36,027 nt of DNA, taken from the NCBI GenBank assembly GCA_014799465.1, contig JAAVHZ010000036.1:1-36027 (forward strand), given 5' to 3'. The stretch's first letter is position 1; every line of letters begins with the position of its first letter. Below the pieces are notes generated by a model. It was not told the origin of the DNA. It saw only the letters and a list, made by a program, of their open reading frames with translations, and made no database searches. Position numbers and translations under genes: made by a program. The DNA comes from Lachnospiraceae bacterium (GTDB lineage Bacteria; Bacillota; Clostridia; Lachnospirales; Lachnospiraceae). This document shows, in pieces, positions 7,534-16,041 of this stretch.

Positions 7534-8610
7534 TCAATGCACCTGTTGATATATGTATTCCATATCAGCAAATCTGACCTTATCTCCTGAATTCAACTCT
7601 TTTTTTTCATATAAAAAAATTCTTATACCATTTATATATGTTCCGTTTTTAGAATTCATATCCATTATATATATTTTATTTTCTTCCATTATAATTTTTG
7701 CATGAAGTCTGCTGACTTTGTCTGAATAAATAATTTCGTTCACCTGATCCGGCAGTTTACCAATCACATATGGAAATTCAGATATTTCAATTATACTGTT
7801 TCCATCTGTTGATATAAGCCTGTAATCATACTTACTAATGCCAAGCAGTTCCGTGTTTTCTTCCTCGTTATCCTCCATAAATGTACTGACATCACATAAA
7901 CTCTCTTCTTCAAAGTTTTTATCCGTATTATATGGCTTTTTTAACAATCTGCAAAAAAACTCCACTATTCTTTCAGCAACAGACTTATGCTGCTTTATAT
8001 CATTTGGTAAATCTTCGGCATACTCTTTAATATCTGAGTTCTCAGAGCCATATTCTGTATAATCCATATTATCAGATATTGTACTCTCTAATATATTATC
8101 CAACGAAAATTCATCCTTCATAGCCCTGCAATATATGTCATATGCAAACTCTACTGTCTTCTTATCACTGTTATCTATAATCTTCAAAAAATACCGTAAC
8201 AATTCTCTTATTCCTTCCAGTATTCCCACATCACATTCAGGATTGTAACAAAATTCCGGTTCTTTAGTTACAGGATTTAAATATATATTTTCCGGTTCTA
8301 AAACCAAACTTTCAGGATTCAACAGATACTTTTCAAGTTCATTAACTGCTTCGCTTATTCCGGTGACTATAGTTATCATATCATCATATTTTATTTTTTT
8401 AGAATCAAATAACTGCTTTAATGACTGCTTTGATGATATTTTATAATAATATTCCGCTTCATTATCCACATAATTCACTTTTAATTCTAAAAATCTCTTA
8501 AGTTTATTCTTTTTAAACATCATAATTCTGTAATCATCAGCACTTATTGCATCTTTTCCATTAATTATAAGATAATTTCCTGACGCCTCATGTCTGTATG
8601 AGTATTTCAC
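7534..8610 (-). CDS. DUF6382 and FHA domain protein
   Basis: A 358-residue protein. The N-terminal about 170 residues match the DUF6382 pattern found in Firmicute Tad loci. A charged linker follows. The C-terminal about 90 residues are an FHA phosphothreonine-binding domain, with the conserved string SRLHAKIIMEENKIYIMDMN and then NGTYING. FHA domains bind Thr-phosphorylated partners, so this protein probably couples a Ser/Thr kinase signal to the pilus machinery. Its ATG overlaps the stop of the upstream TadE gene by 4 bp (ATGA), so translation is coupled. No membrane segment is evident. Confidence 0.85.
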   Translation of the reverse strand: MKYSYRHEASGNYLIINGKDAISADDYRIMMFKKNKLKRFLELKVNYVDNEAEYYYKISSKQSLKQLFDSKKIKYDDMITIVTGISEAVNELEKYLLNPESLVLEPENIYLNPVTKEPEFCYNPECDVGILEGIRELLRYFLKIIDNSDKKTVEFAYDIYCRAMKDEFSLDNILESTISDNMDYTEYGSENSDIKEYAEDLPNDIKQHKSVAERIVEFFCRLLKKPYNTDKNFEEESLCDVSTFMEDNEEENTELLGISKYDYRLISTDGNSIIEISEFPYVIGKLPDQVNEIIYSDKVSRLHAKIIMEENKIYIMDMNSKNGTYINGIRIFLYEKKELNSGDKVRFADMEYIYQQVH

Positions 8611-9017
8611 TCTGTCACCTCCTTTAATATCCTGTATTTTCTAAGATTTCCGCTTTTATCCATATTTTCTATACTTACCTGAGCCTCAAATTTCTTTTTT
8701 CCATACAGACCTCCTATAAAATTCATTTTTAAATCTGCACCTGCTTCAATACCACAATCAGTCTTAGAAAATTTAACAGACACTAAATCAGATGTAATCA
8801 TTCTTTCATTTAACCCCTTACCAAGCTGTATTTCACACTCTTCTTCCGGGATATTCTGATAATATGCATAAATTCCAAATCTATATAAAAATGTCTGCGA
8901 TACAACTCTGTCATGGAAATAGAAACACATATAAAATAATGTACATATGGTAATGAAAATTATCGGAAATAAAATCGATATTTCCACAGTCATATAACCA
9001 TTTACAGTTTTTTTCAT
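8607..9017 (-). CDS. TadE-like pseudopilin
   Basis: A 136-residue membrane-anchored pseudopilin of the Tad pilus. It has a short positively charged N terminus (MKKTVNGYMTVE) followed by one hydrophobic helix (about 13-36), the typical TadE/TadG signal, with the conserved TVE before the membrane core. The ATG at 9017 is preferred to one at 9029 because GGAG stands 6 nt upstream of it. The 3' end overlaps the FHA gene. A strong GC hairpin lies only 13 nt before the start codon. Confidence 0.8.
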   Translation of the reverse strand: MKKTVNGYMTVEISILFPIIFITICTLFYMCFYFHDRVVSQTFLYRFGIYAYYQNIPEEECEIQLGKGLNERMITSDLVSVKFSKTDCGIEAGADLKMNFIGGLYGKKKFEAQVSIENMDKSGNLRKYRILKEVTE

Positions 9018-9030
9018 ATCAATCTCCATT

Positions 9031-9050
9031 CCGCCGCCTTTGCCGGCGGC
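9031..9050. repeat. GC-rich hairpin before the tadE start
   Basis: CCGCCG and CGGCGG form a 6-bp all-GC stem with a 7-nt loop in otherwise AT-rich DNA. It is not followed by a T-tract on the minus strand. It may modulate translation of the TadE gene or protect a processed mRNA end. Confidence 0.5.
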
Positions 9051-9063
9051 ACAAATACTAATT

Positions 9064-9123
9064 GTGTGAAATTTAATACTTCTTAGGCAATGTCTTTTGT
9101 TGCCTTAGAAATATTTTTCACAC
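9064..9123. repeat. 60-nt imperfect inverted repeat between tadV and tadE
   Basis: Outer arms GTGTGAAA and TTTCACAC are exact complements. The inner arms TTCTTAGGCAA and TTGCCTTAGAA pair with one mismatch around a 9-nt loop. The prepilin peptidase stop codon lies in the outer arm. It could be an RNA processing or attenuation element within the operon, or a small relic repeat. Confidence 0.5.
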
Positions 9124-9549
9124 TAATCCCCCATACATAATAAAAATCATATTCCCAATCATTAAAAATGGAGAAAACGGTAGCTTATCACTTAGTTTCA
9201 TTTTACCAATCAAAAGCATTATTACACAATATAGCGATAATATTAAAAATGTCATACCACATATATTTATAACATTTTTTAATCCATATATTACTCCTGT
9301 TGTAATTACAATAAATCCATCTCCAATACCTACTCTTTCTTTTGTCGCTAACGCTATAAACATAACCGCTGCTCCCGGAAGTACTGCCATAATAAAATAT
9401 GATGCAGCCGTCTGTCCGTCCAGAATATTGATAAGTATACCTGCTGCCAAAAATCCAAGACAAACATTTAAATATATCTTTCTGTTAAGTATATCTGTTA
9501 TTGAGCATATTCCCAAAAATACACTTCCTGCTATTCCCTGTATAATCAT
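9118..9549 (-). CDS. tadV: prepilin peptidase (TadV/CpaA, A24 family)
   Basis: A 143-residue polytopic membrane aspartyl protease that cleaves the leader of Flp pilin and the pseudopilins. The two catalytic aspartates are visible in the motifs DILNRKIY (about residue 19) and GIGDG (about 75), the A24 family hallmark. Short length without a methyltransferase domain is typical of the Tad type. Its position inside the Tad operon supports the call. A GAGGTG site precedes the ATG at 9549. Confidence 0.92.
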   Translation of the reverse strand: MIIQGIAGSVFLGICSITDILNRKIYLNVCLGFLAAGILINILDGQTAASYFIMAVLPGAAVMFIALATKERVGIGDGFIVITTGVIYGLKNVINICGMTFLILSLYCVIMLLIGKMKLSDKLPFSPFLMIGNMIFIMYGGLV

Positions 9550-9574
9550 CTTACACCTCTTTACTAATCTTTTG

Positions 9575-10447
9575 TCATGAACACTTCTTACACAATCTTT
9601 TATTTTTCACTTCTGATAATTTAACCTCCTGTATATATCTTTTAAGAGTATTGCACTCATTTGTAGAATGATATCTGTCCCCATAATCAGTTATATATAC
9701 TCTGTCTGTATTAGCAAACTTTTTGTTTACACATCTTTCACACGATTTATATCTGCCGCCGCTTATGTTTCTAATATTTGCAATTTCACCGTATCTTACA
9801 TTTTTAATACATCTGGTAAGATATGTACATTCCTTTGATGTATGATAGACTCTTCCATTTTTTGTAATATATACGATATCTTCAGTATGTTCCAAATCTT
9901 TTTTTACAACACTTTCACCTATCCACGGTATATAACTACACTTCTGCACCAGATGAAAATGTAATCCGCTGCTGCCGGACAAAAACGATATATCCCATGA
10001 ATAATCTGCTGCCAGAGTATTTATTTCATTATCAGGTGATACATCTGACTGTAGCAACGAAACCCCATATCTTCCACCTTTAATTCCCACATCATCCGCT
10101 CTGTTTACTGCTTTTCCTGACATTATCTTTAAATATGCATACGCTTGTGATATTTTACTATCATTATCTTCAACATATTGAATACAGCCAAGATGCCTTG
10201 CCACATTTTCCATATCCGTCTGAAGAATGTTCTGAAAATTAATTAATACAAAAAACCTGACAATACCACATATTACTATTAAAAATATTGGAAGAATAAT
10301 AGCAGCTTCCACTGTCATACTTCCACAAAAGGCAGATAAAGCTGCCCTTTCTTTATGGCGTGGTCTTTGTGGAAAAATATTTTGCCAAACCTGGAGAGTT
10401 TCTTTTATTTTATTAAATATTTTGTGATAACCATAAACAAAGAGCAA
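9575..10447 (-). CDS. TadE-like pseudopilin with duplicated H-C-CxxC domain
   Basis: A 290-residue protein. The membrane anchor MTVEAAIILPIFLIVICGIV (about residues 44-63) is a TadE-type signal. The extracytoplasmic part ends in two tandem copies of about 45 residues with the pattern VYxT-xxG-xxYHxxxxC then CxxC (copies at about 195-245 and 248-290). This pattern is known from C-terminal domains of secreted competence and nuclease proteins, where it may bind metal. The start is a TTG with GGAGG 9 nt upstream; an internal start nearer the anchor is possible. It lies between DUF5702 and tadV in the operon. Confidence 0.75.
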   Translation of the reverse strand: MLFVYGYHKIFNKIKETLQVWQNIFPQRPRHKERAALSAFCGSMTVEAAIILPIFLIVICGIVRFFVLINFQNILQTDMENVARHLGCIQYVEDNDSKISQAYAYLKIMSGKAVNRADDVGIKGGRYGVSLLQSDVSPDNEINTLAADYSWDISFLSGSSGLHFHLVQKCSYIPWIGESVVKKDLEHTEDIVYITKNGRVYHTSKECTYLTRCIKNVRYGEIANIRNISGGRYKSCERCVNKKFANTDRVYITDYGDRYHSTNECNTLKRYIQEVKLSEVKNKRLCKKCS

Positions 10448-10488
10448 TTTTATCTGCCTCCTTCCAAGTTATATATGATGTCAGTACA

Positions 10489-12462
10489 CTAATACTCATA
10501 TCGCTGTGATATTTTAATATCATACACATCCTTCTTCTTTCCTATTGGAACAAATAATGCAAATAATCTTTTAATCTGATAATCTGATGTTATTGATATA
10601 CTGCTTATACATTCTGACATCTTAAACTCTTGATTATATTTTTTGCATATAAATAATTGTATAACATCCATTGTACGGTTGACCTGAAGTGCTTTATTTT
10701 GCATACTCAGCAGATATCTCAGATAATCCTGATATGATAATCCTCCTTTATCATCCTCTTCCTTCTTCGTCTTATCTGCATTTATAATATTTTCAAGTGA
10801 CAAATTCCATTGAGATGGTGACTTTATTAGTGCCACTTTTTTTCCACTTAACAGATTCCTTACATCAGCAACAGACTCTGCTGCTGACCATGCACTCACA
10901 ATTCCAATCTGAACTATTTTTACAACAAGCGGCATACCTGTAACTCCCGCAACAGAACTTGCCAAAATATATGTTTCATTTCGCTTTTCTGAATCTTTAA
11001 ATATAGATATCATATTAAAACCGCTTCTTATGGCAATAATTTTTTCCACCACTGATTTTAAATTTTCATCATCTCTCGAATTACCTTCTATAATATATTC
11101 TACTTCGTATTCTAATGGTGTATTATCTCTTAAATCAGTATAACATCCGAAATGTGTAAGTACATATTCTCCAAATACTGCTTTTCGCAATGCTCCTTCC
11201 AACATATTATATTTTGTCCAACAGCTTCCATTATTTTCCGCACTTACCGAAGGAAGTTCGGATAAATCCACTTCACAATCCGAAATTTTGTCGGCAGAAT
11301 CTGTTACCAGATTAAGGATGCCCTTTTTCATCATATTATCAACCTTATCTTTTACAATATTATCTGACTTCTCTGTTTCAGATTCCATTATATTTATGCT
11401 TAGACCTGACACATTAAAATCATATGAAACTTTTAATATATCCTCTGCCTCACTATCATCTGCCATATCTCCACTCACCAATTTATCTACAACAGTGTTC
11501 ATTTTACTTAAACTTTCATACAGCCTGTCAGCCTCCTTTTTACAAGCATCAATGCCATAACCATCCTGCTCGTTAAATTTATTTTCTATATCCTTTACTT
11601 CCTGCTGCATCACATCATAAATATCCTTATCTAATTCTTTATCCTGCTGCTCTATCTTTTTTGACAGCTTTTGTGCCTCCTCCTTTGCTTCTTCCGCATA
11701 TTTTTTGTAATCATCAATATTCTTTCCTATCCCTGCCAGAGAATTTCCCATCTCTTCAGACCATCTATTATAATTGCCATATTCAACTCTCATCTGCTCT
11801 TTAAGTGATAATCTGTATTGTTCACTGTCTGTAGATGCCATTTCTCTGGATTTTTCTATAATACTGCTAATATTATTTGACGGATTACCCTCTATATTTT
11901 TTATATTATTAATTTCTGATTTTATATCAACCACCGCATTTTCTGCCTTAGAAAATATTTTTTCGCATGATGTTATCTCATTATAAAATTCGCTTACTTT
12001 ATCTCCCTGTGATAATACTTTTGTCTTTTCCAACAACTTATTTATGGCATCCGCACCTATTTTATGCAGCATATATTCATATACCTGTTTTTCAAATATT
12101 TCCCCATCATTATCTGTACAATATTTAATCTGATTAATTCTTACATCATTAAGCTTCAATCCATAAATATCCACACCTTTTGTCCTTAAACCATCTGTAA
12201 TATTACAATTATATCCTGTAATTTTTTCATATGTATTTATAAATTGGTCTTCCGTGTTCCACAGAAATAATACCCCATATTCTTCAAACAATTCCCTGCC
12301 ATATCCTGCAAAACACGAATCCAGTCCCATGTAAGTTATTCCTTCTGCCTTTGTAACGGCAGAAGAAATCCTTACAGACTCTAATAATATACATACTAAC
12401 GCAAGTACAAGCGTAAATATTAAAGTCAAAAAAATTGTTATGCTTCCCTTTAACGCTTTCAT
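10489..12462 (-). CDS. DUF5702 protein, TadG-like pilus component
   Basis: A 657-residue protein with an N-terminal membrane anchor (KGSITIFLTLIFTLVLALV, residues 5-23) followed by a large extracytoplasmic region with a long, Lys/Glu-rich coiled-coil part (about 160-320). This matches DUF5702 proteins, which take the TadG place in Clostridia Tad operons. The role is probably pilus assembly or anchoring at the cell envelope. The ATG follows directly on the Flp1 stop codon (TAG then ATG) with GGGAG 7 nt upstream, so translation is likely coupled to the pilin gene. Confidence 0.8.
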   Translation of the reverse strand: MKALKGSITIFLTLIFTLVLALVCILLESVRISSAVTKAEGITYMGLDSCFAGYGRELFEEYGVLFLWNTEDQFINTYEKITGYNCNITDGLRTKGVDIYGLKLNDVRINQIKYCTDNDGEIFEKQVYEYMLHKIGADAINKLLEKTKVLSQGDKVSEFYNEITSCEKIFSKAENAVVDIKSEINNIKNIEGNPSNNISSIIEKSREMASTDSEQYRLSLKEQMRVEYGNYNRWSEEMGNSLAGIGKNIDDYKKYAEEAKEEAQKLSKKIEQQDKELDKDIYDVMQQEVKDIENKFNEQDGYGIDACKKEADRLYESLSKMNTVVDKLVSGDMADDSEAEDILKVSYDFNVSGLSINIMESETEKSDNIVKDKVDNMMKKGILNLVTDSADKISDCEVDLSELPSVSAENNGSCWTKYNMLEGALRKAVFGEYVLTHFGCYTDLRDNTPLEYEVEYIIEGNSRDDENLKSVVEKIIAIRSGFNMISIFKDSEKRNETYILASSVAGVTGMPLVVKIVQIGIVSAWSAAESVADVRNLLSGKKVALIKSPSQWNLSLENIINADKTKKEEDDKGGLSYQDYLRYLLSMQNKALQVNRTMDVIQLFICKKYNQEFKMSECISSISITSDYQIKRLFALFVPIGKKKDVYDIKISQRYEY

Positions 12463-12654
12463 CTAAAAACTCCCAAGCTGGTTGTTTATCTTTGTAAAGA
12501 CAGATGTTATAACCTTATTTATATTAGTCTTAAATAATAATACAAGTCCCATAAGAACAAGAATTATAAGTATTATTTCTACAACTCCCATGCCTGAATT
12601 ATTATTTTTTAACAATTTGTCATATATGTTATATTTCAACTTTATTAACCACAT
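12463..12654 (-). CDS. Flp1-type IVb pilin
   Basis: The major pilin candidate, 63 residues. A leader with basic residues ends in NNNSG, with cleavage expected before MGVVEIILIILVLMGLVLLF. The glutamate at mature position 5 and the unbroken hydrophobic stretch are the type IVb pilin hallmarks. The mature pilin would be about 42 residues. It lies between the TadC gene and DUF5702. TadV should process it and TadA should power its polymerisation. Confidence 0.92.
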   Translation of the reverse strand: MWLIKLKYNIYDKLLKNNNSGMGVVEIILIILVLMGLVLLFKTNINKVITSVFTKINNQLGSF

Positions 12655-12665
12655 ATCTTTTCCTC

Positions 12666-14099
12666 CTACATTTTGCTCATCGTTAAAAACGAAGGCAGTA
12701 TAACTATTACTATTGATACTATAAGCATAATAACCATAGGAAAAAGCATTTTTGTTCCCGCTTCGTCACCATGCTTTTTTGCTATATTCTTACGTTCTTC
12801 AAATGCCTCATGAACTTCATATTGCAAAAGTTCTCTCATTCCCTTTGTACCCTTTACCAGATTTTGCTCTAAAATACTTCCAAGTTTAATATAATTATGC
12901 AGTCCGCATCTTTTTCCAAACTCCCGATATGCATCCGTTTCCGAAACTCCACTATTCATTTTATTATCTGCCAGTTTCATTTCTTCATAAGCAAACCTCA
13001 TACCATTTTTGCACTTTTGTCTTTCATAATCTTTAACTATCTTCTTCCATGCAATTCTGATATTCATTCCGGCTGAATTAAGCAGCATCAACTTTGATAC
13101 TATTTCTGAATAGTCTGATTCCAACTGAGCTTTCCTCTTGTTAAGCTCCTTATCTATATCATTATCTTTTAAGAAATATATACATAGTGACACTGCTGCT
13201 GCAATCATCAAAAACGGCAGATTAAGTTTATCCTGAACCTGTGAAAAATATATTTTTTTCCCATCCAGCTCTTTTGGAAGTGTTACTTTATCATCATAAA
13301 TATCATAAGCATCAATCTTTTCCTGAACCTTTTCCGCAATACTTTTATCCGTAGATGCCAATATGGTAACCGGTATTTCATGATTTTTGTCCACACCGGC
13401 AAAAGACATTGTAAGATATATGATTACTTCCTGATCAGTATCTTTTCTGTATACTTTTCCGTCATAATCTATTACTTCAGGATTCTCACATCCCCAGAAT
13501 AAATTAATACCTTTATCACCATAATTCGAATCAAATCTGAGATTTTTTTCAATCTGCGATAATGATAAATTACCATTCAGCATTTTATCCACTACATCCT
13601 GATAGCTTTCATCCAGAACTTTCTCTATTTCTTCCTGCCTGTACTCTCTTTCTTTAACAACAATATGTACAGTTTCCTTCTCTAATCCATTTTCAGCCTC
13701 CAATGAAAACTCCTTTGATATTTGTCCATATTCAGGTCGCTCCAGCTCTTCTGTATATGATTTATCTTCTGTATATGTATAAGTATAAAATGTACCTGCT
13801 GACAGTATTACCGTAAACACAATTATCGACAACGATACCTTATCAATGGTATACATATACTCTTCATCTTCAACAATATCCCTTACATATAACTGTTTCA
13901 TTTTATTTAAATTTTTTCTTTTTCCACAATATCTCTTTTTTTTGCGTAACTTATCCACAATATACATTGACATTCCACACATAAACTTAAATTTATATTT
14001 GTATCTGCCGTCAGGAATCCTATCATTTTTCCTGTACCCAAAAGTAATAACATAGATTACTATAATAACAAATAGAATACTTAAATATAATACTTCCAC
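12666..14099 (-). CDS. tadC: TadC-like type II secretion F family platform protein
   Basis: A 477-residue inner-membrane platform protein. There are membrane segments at the N terminus (about 1-18) and near residue 92-112, then an unusual soluble domain of about 180 residues with charged sequence. A segment near 295-312 is followed by the T2SSF helical domain (about 320-450) and a C-terminal helix (about 453-475). The start is a GTG with GAGGTG 4 nt upstream, one base after the tadB stop. The long insert makes it larger than typical TadC (about 300 residues). Confidence 0.82.
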   Translation of the reverse strand: MEVLYLSILFVIIVIYVITFGYRKNDRIPDGRYKYKFKFMCGMSMYIVDKLRKKKRYCGKRKNLNKMKQLYVRDIVEDEEYMYTIDKVSLSIIVFTVILSAGTFYTYTYTEDKSYTEELERPEYGQISKEFSLEAENGLEKETVHIVVKEREYRQEEIEKVLDESYQDVVDKMLNGNLSLSQIEKNLRFDSNYGDKGINLFWGCENPEVIDYDGKVYRKDTDQEVIIYLTMSFAGVDKNHEIPVTILASTDKSIAEKVQEKIDAYDIYDDKVTLPKELDGKKIYFSQVQDKLNLPFLMIAAAVSLCIYFLKDNDIDKELNKRKAQLESDYSEIVSKLMLLNSAGMNIRIAWKKIVKDYERQKCKNGMRFAYEEMKLADNKMNSGVSETDAYREFGKRCGLHNYIKLGSILEQNLVKGTKGMRELLQYEVHEAFEERKNIAKKHGDEAGTKMLFPMVIMLIVSIVIVILPSFLTMSKM

Positions 14100-14100
14100 T

Positions 14101-14883
14101 CTACACCTCTATCCTTGTAATTTTCCTGCCCAGCATATATGCTGTACCATATACGGCGAGACATATTGTCATAATGATAACCCCATAATCCGTCCTATAC
14201 ATGATAGCCATTGTTTCAGGAGAAGTAATTTTCATATAAAATATTATTATAAATGGTACAATGTTCATTATAGTCTGTTCATATTTTTTAGCATTAATAA
14301 TGGACTGTATATCTCTTTCAATATCAACCTTATCTCCAATCTGCTCCGCTGTAGTTTTCATAATCTTTATCATATCCCCTCCTCCCTTTTGTGCAATATT
14401 TAATATCTCAGAAAACATTTTAATATCTTCTACATCTGCCCTTGCCGCAAATCTTTCAAACAAACTTTCCACAGGAATATTCATTTTCAAGCTTTTTACC
14501 ATCAGTGATAACTCCCTTGATATATGGCTGTCTTCACCATACATTTCAGTCATCTCCTTGTACGCTGATATAACAGCATTTGTAAGAGAACTTCCTGCTG
14601 ACAGACTTGATGATATTGAAATACACAAATCCCTGAACTGAAGCTTTAACTCCTTTTTTCGTTTTTCACACAATAACTGCTTTTTAATCTTTAAATACCA
14701 AAACAACATGGGTGCTAATACAATAAAAACTATAACTTTTTCGTAAAACAAATACGATACAACCGCAAGTATTGCCATTCCCTCCATAATGTATCTTACA
14801 TATTCAATAAAAGAAAACCTATATGCTGAATAGTCCGTCTGTAAATCCTGCTGACTTAAGTTTTTGAATATTCTGCATTTCAT
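14101..14883 (-). CDS. tadB: TadB-like type II secretion F family platform protein
   Basis: A 260-residue membrane protein with paired helices near residues 33-63, a cytoplasmic T2SSF helical domain (about 70-200, containing SSSLSAGSSLTNAV and a GGGDMIKIM segment) and C-terminal membrane helices (about 207-250). With TadC it forms the inner-membrane platform acted on by the TadA ATPase. The annotated start makes the gene overlap the 3' end of tadA by 65 nt. A shorter start is possible but the overlap region codes reasonably in this frame. Confidence 0.82.
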   Translation of the reverse strand: MKCRIFKNLSQQDLQTDYSAYRFSFIEYVRYIMEGMAILAVVSYLFYEKVIVFIVLAPMLFWYLKIKKQLLCEKRKKELKLQFRDLCISISSSLSAGSSLTNAVISAYKEMTEMYGEDSHISRELSLMVKSLKMNIPVESLFERFAARADVEDIKMFSEILNIAQKGGGDMIKIMKTTAEQIGDKVDIERDIQSIINAKKYEQTIMNIVPFIIIFYMKITSPETMAIMYRTDYGVIIMTICLAVYGTAYMLGRKITRIEV

Positions 14884-15997
14884 TTTTACTCCTTTCCAGA
14901 CATCCCTCTATTCTGCCATCTGATTCTCCTGTTTCAATAAATCTATATAATGGGTTAATCAATATTTCACCTCCTTCATACCCCAATATCTCCACTATCT
15001 CAAGAACTCTTCTGCTTTTATCCCTAAGCCTTCCAAGATGTATTATAATGTCAATACCTGCTGCTATCTGTCCCCTTATTGCAGAAACAGGCATATCCAC
15101 TCCCATAAGAACCATAGTCTCTAATCTTGTCAGCATATCTTTAGTTCCATTAGCATGTCCTGTCGACAGACTCCCGTCATGCCCCGTATTCATCGCCTGA
15201 AGCATATCAAGTGCTTCTTCACCTCTTACTTCGCCGACGATTATTCTTGAAGGCCTCATACGAAGTGCCGCCCTGATAAGTTCTCTTATGGTAACTCCAT
15301 TCTCGCCTTCATCATTTTCCTGACGCACTTCCAATCTAACCATATTATCTATCCCTTTAATCTGAAGCTCAGCAGAGTCTTCAATAGTTATAATTCTTTC
15401 ATCTTTCGGAATAAATCCTGATAAAGCATTTAAAAATGTAGTTTTTCCTGAACCGGTACCTCCGCTTATAAAAATGTTATATCCTGATATCACCAACATT
15501 CTAAGCCATTCAGCCACGTCTTTATCCAAAGATTTTAATTCTATTAACCTTTCCATGCTTATAACTTCTTTGGGAAACTTTCTTATAGTAACTGCCGGTC
15601 CATCAAGTGCTACCGGATTCAGCACAACATTAACTCGTGAACCATCTGAAAGCCTTGTATCCACTATTGGAGATGCTTCATTAACTCTTCTGTTTACTTT
15701 AGATACAATTTGCCTGATTATATCAACCATTCTGTCACCGGAAGAAAAGCTTCCGTTGTATCTTGTTATTTTTCCCTCTCTTTCTATAAATATATTATTA
15801 GGTCCATTTATCATTATTTCTGTCACATCATCATCTTCTATAATATCCTGCAATACATCAAACCCTTTTATTGAATCATATATTTTCTTTCGCAGAATTA
15901 TCTTTTCATCTATAGGAACATATACACTCCTTCCCTTTTCAAGTATTACATCATCTATTATTCCATATAAATCATCTTCACTTATTTCCCTTGACAA
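14819..15997 (-). CDS. tadA: TadA/CpaF family pilus assembly ATPase
   Basis: A 392-residue cytoplasmic hexameric ATPase powering pilin export and polymerisation. It has an N-terminal domain (EDDDVTEIMINGP about 50-62), Walker A GGTGSGKTT (about 180), the Asp box ITIEDSAELQ (about 205), Walker B RIIVGEVRGEEALDML (about 246) and the His box GHDGSLSTGHAN (about 266). The only usual start codon is a TTG at 15997. The frame stays open upstream and reads KCVIEKTDLSREIS, which looks like genuine TadA N terminus, so the true start may be a non-standard codon (for example ATT at 16012) behind the AGAGGA near 16040. Confidence 0.93.
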   Translation of the reverse strand: MSREISEDDLYGIIDDVILEKGRSVYVPIDEKIILRKKIYDSIKGFDVLQDIIEDDDVTEIMINGPNNIFIEREGKITRYNGSFSSGDRMVDIIRQIVSKVNRRVNEASPIVDTRLSDGSRVNVVLNPVALDGPAVTIRKFPKEVISMERLIELKSLDKDVAEWLRMLVISGYNIFISGGTGSGKTTFLNALSGFIPKDERIITIEDSAELQIKGIDNMVRLEVRQENDEGENGVTIRELIRAALRMRPSRIIVGEVRGEEALDMLQAMNTGHDGSLSTGHANGTKDMLTRLETMVLMGVDMPVSAIRGQIAAGIDIIIHLGRLRDKSRRVLEIVEILGYEGGEILINPLYRFIETGESDGRIEGCLERSKNEMQNIQKLKSAGFTDGLFSI

Positions 15998-16041
15998 ATC
16001 AGTCTTTTCAATTACACATTTCCTATACTCATCTAATTCCT

